DNA from: Bacteroidales bacterium
GTDB lineage: Bacteria > Bacteroidota > Bacteroidia > Bacteroidales > F082
Assembly (NCBI GenBank): GCA_017531225.1
Contig: JAFXLL010000010.1
Location: 496,001 to 560,000, forward strand
DNA: 64,000 nt
Direction of reading: 5' to 3'
Shown here in pieces: positions 39,607 through 45,469 of the stretch. A program made the translations under genes and the position numbers. Every line of letters begins with the position of its first letter. Within the stretch, counting starts at the first letter, position 1. The notes below the pieces were generated by a model. That model did no database searches, had not been told where the DNA came from, and saw only the letters and a list, made by a program, of their open reading frames with translations.

Positions 39607-42600
39607 TCAATTATCCTTAATAATCACTTCGGAGTTGCCACTGACGGGGCCTTCATTGCCGCCGCCATAAACATTGCCCAATACCTGAGCATCTTCTTTC
39701 AGGATGACGGTGGTATTGCCCGTGACGGCACTTTCTTCTCCGCCGCCAAAGACATTGCCCGTGTTGGCATTGCCCGTGGTGCCCACTGTTGTATTACCCT
39801 TGAGGGTGAGGACAACATGGCCATCGACGGTGCCGAGATTGCTCTTTCTCAGGTCTTGGTTGGTGTAGATATAATGTTTTGTCAAGTCGCTGCCAGATCC
39901 CCCGTTGGTCAAAGTGACACCCGCTTCCGTTGCGTTTTTCCATTCAAATGTGGTGGTTCCAGAGAATACACCAGGCTCAAACATACCCGAAGCGCTGTTG
40001 TAATTTGGATTTTGGGTGAAACCGTCATCTCTTACCTCAAGGGTAGGCAACGAGGCCGAGTAGCCAGCGCCGAAGACATTGCCCTTGACAATGCAGCTGT
40101 CGAGCACCGAGATCACCGAGTCGACAACCTTGCCAAGGCTGCCGCCGCCATAGAAGTTGTTGTCGATGGTGCACTTCTTGAGGCTTGACGACACCTTGTT
40201 GCACTGCGCCAGCGAGAAGGCGGCAAATTTTACATATAATCGGGCACCCGTCGCACCGGTACTCCACACGAAGAACTCATAGTCAAAGTCTGTAGCTACG
40301 CCAGGCCCTTTCCTGCCGTAGTCTTTGCCTGTCTGTGAGGACTGTGTGGAGCTTCCGTCAAAGTATTTGCCTCGATCGGTGGTATAGTACCCTTGAAGCG
40401 TTGCCCAGTTTTGATTTCCACTTTCATCGTAGTATTTCTTCTTAGCAAGGGAGGTGCCGCCAAATCCTGCGCCGAAAAACTTTCCGAAGACACAGCCCTC
40501 AGCATTGGTGGTGACCTTCTTGCCATCCTGCATGTTGCCGAACTTGGGGCCGCCGCAGTAAGTGGTAACATGGCTGTTGTAAATCTCGACTGTGACATCG
40601 CCTTTGATGGGTTTGGCGTCGTTAATGCCGCCACCGTAGAAGTTGTCGATGTCGGCGTTGTAGATCTGCCACCGCACATTGCCGTCGATTTGTTCCAGCG
40701 ACGCTCCTGCCACCTCATTAAAATAGCCTCCACTGATGTAACACTCGGCGTTGTCTGAACGTACAATAGCATCTGCCTTGTAGGTTCCAGTGAGGTAGAA
40801 GCCCGGGTACTCACCGCCCGTCACCGACACCGGCACGTGGGGTGTGGACTGGCTGCCATCGCTGTGGGTGCCCATGCCGAACTCGTTGATCCACACGTTA
40901 CCACCGACGTGAATGTATATAGTCTTGCCATTCACGGAACTTCTCTGAGTCGACACAAACTGATCAAAGACACCTCCCAGAAGGATGAGCGGGGCATCTG
41001 ATTTTGAAGAATTATCCAAGTTCTCATATTCCACTTGGCTGGAATACACAAGAGCTGTGTTAGTAGTCTCAAACCAACCTCTTGTCTTGAAGATGGTGAA
41101 GTTACAGATAAGGCTGGCACCATTGGGTTTCTGCGCCTGCGCTGTGCCGGGGATGTTCAGGAAGTCGAAGCGTATAGGGGTGATGCTCGATCTGCCAATA
41201 TGGTGATAGATGAGGCTGTAGTCTGGCTCATGGTCATTGTCCATGTCCACCGACATCATGGTGAAATGGTTGGTTCCGTTTTGCGGCACAGTAGCCAAAT
41301 GAAGATTGCCCATTAGCACGAGAGCATTGTCGTAGACTGTCGGACCTAAACCGCCCAAACCAGAACCAGGTGTCGTGTTGGCGATGTAGTTTAAAGCTCT
41401 CTCAATACTAGTTTCAGCTTTTTGTCCATTAAACGTCGTAGGCGTAGAGCCACTCGGATTCAACTGTGTGCCGGTCTGGGTCACATTCTGCTTGTTTTCG
41501 TTTTTATAGTCGGTCTTGTACACCACATCGTAGTTCGGGTCGGCAATGTATACTGCCTTGGCCCAATAAGGCTCAATGGTGATGGAGGTCACGCCGTAGG
41601 GAACGTCAAAGTAGGCTCCCTGTGAAAAGACGCGCTTGCTGACGCTGTAGAGGTCTTTGTTGGAACTCTTGCGGTCGGCGTAGTTGTGGTCGGGGAAGTC
41701 CCTGATGCCCGTGGTGGGGTAGTTGGACGAGGTGTAGGGGTCGCCGTCGATAGGGGTGATGGCCGTAATCTTCCATCCTGTCACCACTCGGTTGCCTGTA
41801 TAGTTTCCCTCTCCTACATCATTGTAGTAGGGCAGTTGCACCTTGTCGTAGTTGAAATTGAAACGGTCGAAATCCTTGTCGGTGCGTGTCAAGGTAAGAC
41901 TGGTCGTTGTGATACTAGCATCCGTAGGCCATGTCTGGCCGCCATCGGTTTTTGTATTGCTAATGGTCACAGCAAGCGTTTTGCCAAGTTTGCCACCCTT
42001 GTTCGGCCCAACGATTGTGCTGTCAGGAGCATGGGTAATGTCGGGGTTAATAATGGAGGGGTAATACCCTTGTCCTTTCAGTACCGGATAGGGCTTAGGA
42101 TTGTCGATGGTTCTGTCGGCCGTTTCGAGTACCCACTTGGCCAAAAGATTAGCATCATCAGGATTGCCTGTGATATATAAAGCTGCCAGCTTCTTGTTAC
42201 TGTTGAGCAGCAGGCGATAAAACTCGAATCGGTTCAGGAATTTCTCTTCCACTGCCAAAGCGCAGTTGTATTTACCTGGAGTGATATGGCTGGTAGGCAG
42301 TTGCTCGTAGGCGTAGTAGTTGAAGGTATTCAGACCTCCGCTGTTCAAATTATTGATATTGTTCCCACCATATACAGGCGATTTAGTGCTACCGCCAGTG
42401 ATGTCGCCGTAAAACATGCAGTTCATCACCATAGTCCTGATGTCGCTGGCCTTGGATGCATATTTGTTGTATCCCACTATACCGGACGCATCAGTACCGC
42501 CCCCCACATTGGCATAACTATAGCAGTTGATAACGCGGGAGCCTTTATTTGATTCCTTGTCGTAAAGGTAGCCAACGAGACCTCCCACATATTTAGTTCC

Positions 42601-43053
42601 GCTGACAGATCCGCCAAGAATACCACAGTTATAGATGCGTGTTTCACCTTTAGCATTTCCAGCAATGGCACCGACATTGGTGTTTTCGGTGGTGATGTCT
42701 ATACCAACACTTTGAATGATAACATTCTTAATCGTAGCATCCTCAACATAGTCAAACAAAGGTTTGTCCCAGGTACCAGTGATAGTAACAAGTTGTCCGT
42801 CAATAGTTCCTTTGAAAGGGTTGGTACTGGTGCCTATCACGTCACCATTTCCACCCACTCGAGCAGTACCATCTGTAGAAAAGCTGCTGCTGAGAATGTA
42901 ACTGCCTGTCACATCGGTAATGTCAGCCAACGAAGAAATTGTTTGGGGCTGTGCCTTCATTGACATAGGAAAGGTTATCAGCACGGTTATCAGCACCGCA
43001 CAGCGCATTAGGAATCGCAAGGGTTTGTTATTGGTTAAAGTCTGTTTGTTCAT
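39607..43053 (-). CDS. Exported GLUG-type / YGGG protein, paralogue, 1148 aa
   Basis: The signal peptide (FLMRCAVLITVLITFPMSMKAQ) is followed by SSLADITDVTGSYIL, which matches the start of the 1137-aa paralogue. GLUG-like units follow at about residues 90-215 (YVGGLVGYLYD, VINCYSYANVGGG, ASGIVGYN), then the shared VQLPYYNDVG and RVVTGWKI segment. The tail has YGGG motifs (NNFYGGGSLGKVVD, GNVFGGGEESAVTG, GNVYGGGNEGPVSG). The last 15 or so codons before the stop are nearly identical in DNA to those of the 35474-38887 gene. Unlike its paralogue it is not followed by giant YGGG genes; a convergent DUF5618 gene lies there instead. Function unknown, likely surface exposed. Confidence 0.9.
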   Translation of the reverse strand: MNKQTLTNNKPLRFLMRCAVLITVLITFPMSMKAQPQTISSLADITDVTGSYILSSSFSTDGTARVGGNGDVIGTSTNPFKGTIDGQLVTITGTWDKPLFDYVEDATIKNVIIQSVGIDITTENTNVGAIAGNAKGETRIYNCGILGGSVSGTKYVGGLVGYLYDKESNKGSRVINCYSYANVGGGTDASGIVGYNKYASKASDIRTMVMNCMFYGDITGGSTKSPVYGGNNINNLNSGGLNTFNYYAYEQLPTSHITPGKYNCALAVEEKFLNRFEFYRLLLNSNKKLAALYITGNPDDANLLAKWVLETADRTIDNPKPYPVLKGQGYYPSIINPDITHAPDSTIVGPNKGGKLGKTLAVTISNTKTDGGQTWPTDASITTTSLTLTRTDKDFDRFNFNYDKVQLPYYNDVGEGNYTGNRVVTGWKITAITPIDGDPYTSSNYPTTGIRDFPDHNYADRKSSNKDLYSVSKRVFSQGAYFDVPYGVTSITIEPYWAKAVYIADPNYDVVYKTDYKNENKQNVTQTGTQLNPSGSTPTTFNGQKAETSIERALNYIANTTPGSGLGGLGPTVYDNALVLMGNLHLATVPQNGTNHFTMMSVDMDNDHEPDYSLIYHHIGRSSITPIRFDFLNIPGTAQAQKPNGASLICNFTIFKTRGWFETTNTALVYSSQVEYENLDNSSKSDAPLILLGGVFDQFVSTQRSSVNGKTIYIHVGGNVWINEFGMGTHSDGSQSTPHVPVSVTGGEYPGFYLTGTYKADAIVRSDNAECYISGGYFNEVAGASLEQIDGNVRWQIYNADIDNFYGGGINDAKPIKGDVTVEIYNSHVTTYCGGPKFGNMQDGKKVTTNAEGCVFGKFFGAGFGGTSLAKKKYYDESGNQNWATLQGYYTTDRGKYFDGSSTQSSQTGKDYGRKGPGVATDFDYEFFVWSTGATGARLYVKFAAFSLAQCNKVSSSLKKCTIDNNFYGGGSLGKVVDSVISVLDSCIVKGNVFGAGYSASLPTLEVRDDGFTQNPNYNSASGMFEPGVFSGTTTFEWKNATEAGVTLTNGGSGSDLTKHYIYTNQDLRKSNLGTVDGHVVLTLKGNTTVGTTGNANTGNVFGGGEESAVTGNTTVILKEDAQVLGNVYGGGNEGPVSGNSEVIIKDN

Positions 43054-43075
43054 ATCATGTGTATTGTTAGAAATG

Positions 43076-43083
43076 CAAAGATA
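43076..43083 (-). promoter_or_regulatory. Promoter -7 box for the second GLUG gene
   Basis: The minus strand reads TATCTTTG, followed by a short leader of about 17 nt to the ATG at 43053. The best -33 is ATGAC, 18 bp upstream, a near match to TTGAC. Confidence 0.55.
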
Positions 43084-43193
43084 CTAATTTTAATGGTTTG
43101 TCATTATATTTATTTTTTTATTTAAAAAACACTATGTTGTTCTGATAATCACGGATTTATATTCTATTTGATATAATAAAGTTGATTTATTAA

Positions 43194-43220
43194 TATGATA
43201 GAATTGAAAAATCTATCATA
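43194..43220. promoter_or_regulatory. 9-bp inverted repeat upstream of the DUF5618 pair
   Basis: TATGATAGA and TCTATCATA face each other across 9 bp, about 30 bp upstream of the -7 box of the plus-strand genes, inside the divergent promoter region. It could be an operator or a weak hairpin; no regulator can be assigned. Confidence 0.35.
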
Positions 43221-43249
43221 AATTAATACTGAATTTTGAATAATTGTAT

Positions 43250-43257
43250 TATTTTTG
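43250..43257 (+). promoter_or_regulatory. Promoter -7 box for the DUF5618 pair
   Basis: TATTTTTG fits TAnnTTTG and lies 30 bp before the ATG at 43287. The AATTAATACTGA block sits 18 bp upstream, as for the 39187 gene. An in-frame ATG at 43236 would lie upstream of the transcript start, supporting the 43287 start. Confidence 0.55.
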
Positions 43258-43286
43258 CGGCGAAATTTAAACAAATAAGCATTATT

Positions 43287-43694
43287 ATGAAAAACAGTGT
43301 GATTGAAATCGTAGCAGATCCAGCAAAAGAAGCTCGCCGTTATGTGGAAAACGCTAAAGACCTTTTGAGAGACAAAGGCATGTTGGACAAGGAAACCCGT
43401 TTATATCAAGATCGAAAGTATGTGCGAATGGCAGGCAACACCCTTTGGAACGGAGTGCTTGTCATTATAGAGGCTTTGTTTCATCTAAAGACCAAAAAAC
43501 GCCCCCATCCAGATGTGATGGACTATAAGAACGCCATATCCAACCGAGACAAAAAACTCTTAAGCTTGTTTGTTTCCGGTTATGAGATCATGCATATCTA
43601 CATGGGCTATGATGGTGGCCAAAGCAAAGAGGCCTGCGATGGAGGCATCAATATTGCCAATGAAATCATTGATCGCTGCGCCGCGATGCAATGA
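43287..43694 (+). CDS. DUF5618-family small protein, paralogue 2, 135 aa
   Basis: It is the same length as the 39187 paralogue and keeps the family blocks: EARRYVENAKDLL, RKYVRMAGNTLWNG, RDKKLLSL, HIYMGYDGG, and IANEIIDRCAAM. The start was placed at the ATG after the -7 box, giving MKNSVIEIVADPAKEARRY. The stop overlaps the start of the next paralogue by 4 nt (ATGA), so the two are probably co-translated. Cytosolic; function unknown. Confidence 0.85.
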   Translation: MKNSVIEIVADPAKEARRYVENAKDLLRDKGMLDKETRLYQDRKYVRMAGNTLWNGVLVIIEALFHLKTKKRPHPDVMDYKNAISNRDKKLLSLFVSGYEIMHIYMGYDGGQSKEACDGGINIANEIIDRCAAMQ

Positions 43695-44107
43695 GAAAAA
43701 CTATAGAAAAAATGGAAAAAAAAGATCTTATCGGAGAAGCACGACGTTATGTGGACAACGCCCACAAAACACTGAAAGACAATGAAAACTACGACCCTGA
43801 CACTCGTTGCTACGACGACAAAAAATATGTCCGTTCAGCCGGTCATTACCTGTGGCATGCTGTAATGCTCGCTTTGGATTCAGTCTTCCACGTGAGGGAG
43901 GATCGCCGCACCCGCATCGATGTAGATGCTTATCGTGAAGCCGTTAGAAAGCGGGACCGCAAGCTTCTCGCTTTGCTGAACACTAGTTATCAAATCCTTC
44001 ATCTCCATATGGGATATGATGGAATCCTCCTCAAAGATTCCTGTGACACAGGATTCCATGTCACCAACGACATTATCGACCGCTGTGAGCGGCTGAGGGC
44101 CAGCTAA
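43691..44107 (+). CDS. DUF5618-family small protein, paralogue 3, 138 aa
   Basis: It begins at an ATG overlapping the TGA of the previous gene; a second ATG at 43712 (MEKKDLIGEARRY) aligns better with the start of the 39187 protein and may be the true start (131 aa). It conserves EARRYVDNA, KKYVRSAGHYLWH, RDRKLLAL and HLHMGYDG, but the NTLWNG block of the other two copies is changed to HYLWHA. It ends convergent with the zinc-ribbon gene, 21 bp away. Function unknown. Confidence 0.83.
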   Translation: MRKTIEKMEKKDLIGEARRYVDNAHKTLKDNENYDPDTRCYDDKKYVRSAGHYLWHAVMLALDSVFHVREDRRTRIDVDAYREAVRKRDRKLLALLNTSYQILHLHMGYDGILLKDSCDTGFHVTNDIIDRCERLRAS

Positions 44108-44128
44108 AACCATACTCATTTCACGGCA

Positions 44129-44914
44129 TCACCAATCTGAATCCCAGTCGGTGCTGCCGCTATCCCAGTCGCTGCTGGAGCCGCCCCAGTCATCGTCGTC
44201 ATCCCAGTCGTAGTCATCGCTATTGCTGCCGGCATCGTACCACGAGGTGGACTCAAAATCCTTTCCCGAGTGATCGTAAACACGATAGTCGCTGGCGTTA
44301 TCCTTGTCGATGTCAATATCCTGCGACTCGTACCAGTCATCCGTGTTTGAGTCATAATAATACCAAGAGGAACCTTGATGATAATATTGGGTGCCATGGT
44401 AGTTGTAATAACCGTTAGGCGGGGTGTTGTCGAAAACAGACAGGATGGCACCGATAAGGAAGAGGACGAGGATGGCCATCATGCAGCCGCAGCCTTTCCT
44501 TTTCTTTTTATTCCCATCTGAAGCCGGCGGTTGATTCGACGGACGGTTGGCCTTTTGGTCGACAATCTCGGCTCTCAGGCGCTGATAAAGCTCGTTGACG
44601 GCATAGGCCTCGTCGGAGCCTTGGTAGCGAATGGCTCGCTCTCCCGTCGACTTATTCTTATACACCACACAATCGCCATTGCTGTCCTTGTAGATACCAA
44701 AGGCCTTTGGCTCGGTGATGTTCTTGCCAATGAAAAACCTGGTGACCTCCTCAGGTGGCAGATGATGAGCCACATACCAGGCCTGTAACTCTTCGATCGT
44801 CTTGGGCTGCTCGTTAGAAGTCCTGTTGGCTCCCGAGAGCGGCGCACCGCAATTCGGACAGCGCTCCGAGGTCTCCTCGATCATCGCGCCGCAGTATTCA
44901 CATTTGATTTTCAT
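44129..44914 (-). CDS. Zinc-ribbon membrane protein with Trp/Asp-rich tail, 261 aa
   Basis: The start at 44912-44914 puts the zinc ribbon (C5-x2-C8 and C19-x2-C22) at the very N-terminus. It is followed by a soluble region of about 100 residues (RFFIGKNITEPKAFGIYKD, VVYKNKSTGERAIRY, DEAYAVNELYQRLR). This resembles a stretch I have seen in zinc-ribbon proteins of gut Firmicutes, so transfer is possible. A Lys-rich stretch and one membrane segment (CMMAILVLFLIGAILSVF) come next. The exposed tail is Tyr/Ser/Asp/Trp-rich and ends in repeated DWD and SDW. Orientation is probably N-inside, from the KKKRK flank. Function unknown. Confidence 0.8.
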   Translation of the reverse strand: MKIKCEYCGAMIEETSERCPNCGAPLSGANRTSNEQPKTIEELQAWYVAHHLPPEEVTRFFIGKNITEPKAFGIYKDSNGDCVVYKNKSTGERAIRYQGSDEAYAVNELYQRLRAEIVDQKANRPSNQPPASDGNKKKRKGCGCMMAILVLFLIGAILSVFDNTPPNGYYNYHGTQYYHQGSSWYYYDSNTDDWYESQDIDIDKDNASDYRVYDHSGKDFESTSWYDAGSNSDDYDWDDDDDWGGSSSDWDSGSTDWDSDW

Positions 44915-44935
44915 TTCTTTTTTTCTTTGGCGAGA

Positions 44936-44943
44936 CAAAAATA
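44936..44943 (-). promoter_or_regulatory. Promoter -7 box for the zinc-ribbon gene
   Basis: The minus strand reads TATTTTTG, 21 bp before the chosen ATG. The -33 region (ACTTTACC) is weak and about 22 bp upstream. Confidence 0.4.
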
Positions 44944-45008
44944 AAAATTATTTGGAAACCCCGGTAAAGTGTTTTACGATTCCGACCTCCCAGGACCCTT
45001 GGGCTTAA

Positions 45009-45469
45009 TCAATGCCTTACAACGATTTTACTTGCCGTATTTCCGGTTTTTAGGATATATAACCCGTTAGGTAACGTGGAAACATCCACCGGGATACGGC
45101 CCGTTCTAACGGTTTGGCCTATCATATTGATGATGTGATATTCGCCATCCTTTTGATCTGGAACCTCCTCCAAGCCCACGGTGGTGGGTACCAACCGAAC
45201 ATCTTTTACCACAGCCTCACCATCAACCACCTTGATGGTATGAGTCTGGGAGAAATAACCACAACTGGTATAGGTTATATGGCTTGCCGCACCTCGGGCT
45301 TCACCGTCACTGCCCGACGTGGCGTCATTTCGGGCGCGTCATTGCGAGGAGCGTCAGCGACGAAGCAATCCACCGTTGACGTCAGTGGATTGCTTCGCTG
45401 CGCTCGCAATGACGTTCCAGACGAACCATAAACAAGTATCCCTATCAAAAGGAAAGCCAGCCGTTTCAT
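45009..45469 (-). pseudogene. Broken T9SS cargo gene, disrupted by a palindromic repeat
   Basis: An ATG at 45467-45469 overlaps the stop of the upstream gene (ATGA) and opens a signal peptide (MKRLAFLLIGILVYGSSG). The frame then runs into a dispersed repeat, giving the tell-tale SLRAQRSNPL, and stops at about 45275. In a different minus-strand frame, after the repeat, the text continues from about 45320 to 45009 with a typical T9SS type A sorting domain (YHIINMIGQTVRTG, VDVSTLPNGLYILKTG, KIVVRH). That frame has a stop inside the repeat (45339-45341). The simplest reading is a formerly intact small cargo gene interrupted and frameshifted by the repeat. A GTG at 45228-45230 could still start the 73-aa sorting domain, but without a signal peptide. 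Confidence 0.7.
45337..45414. repeat. Dispersed palindromic repeat of the 'SLRAQRSNP / CEERQRRSNP' type
   Basis: The arms CGTCATTGCGAG...GAAGCAATCCAC and GTGGATTGCTTC...CTCGCAATGACG pair with an internal bulge and a loop of about 11 bp. Short translations of this element (SLRAQRSNP on one strand, CEERQRRSNP and DCFAALAMT on the other) are familiar artefacts in many Bacteroidetes genomes. It carries no gene. Confidence 0.8.
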
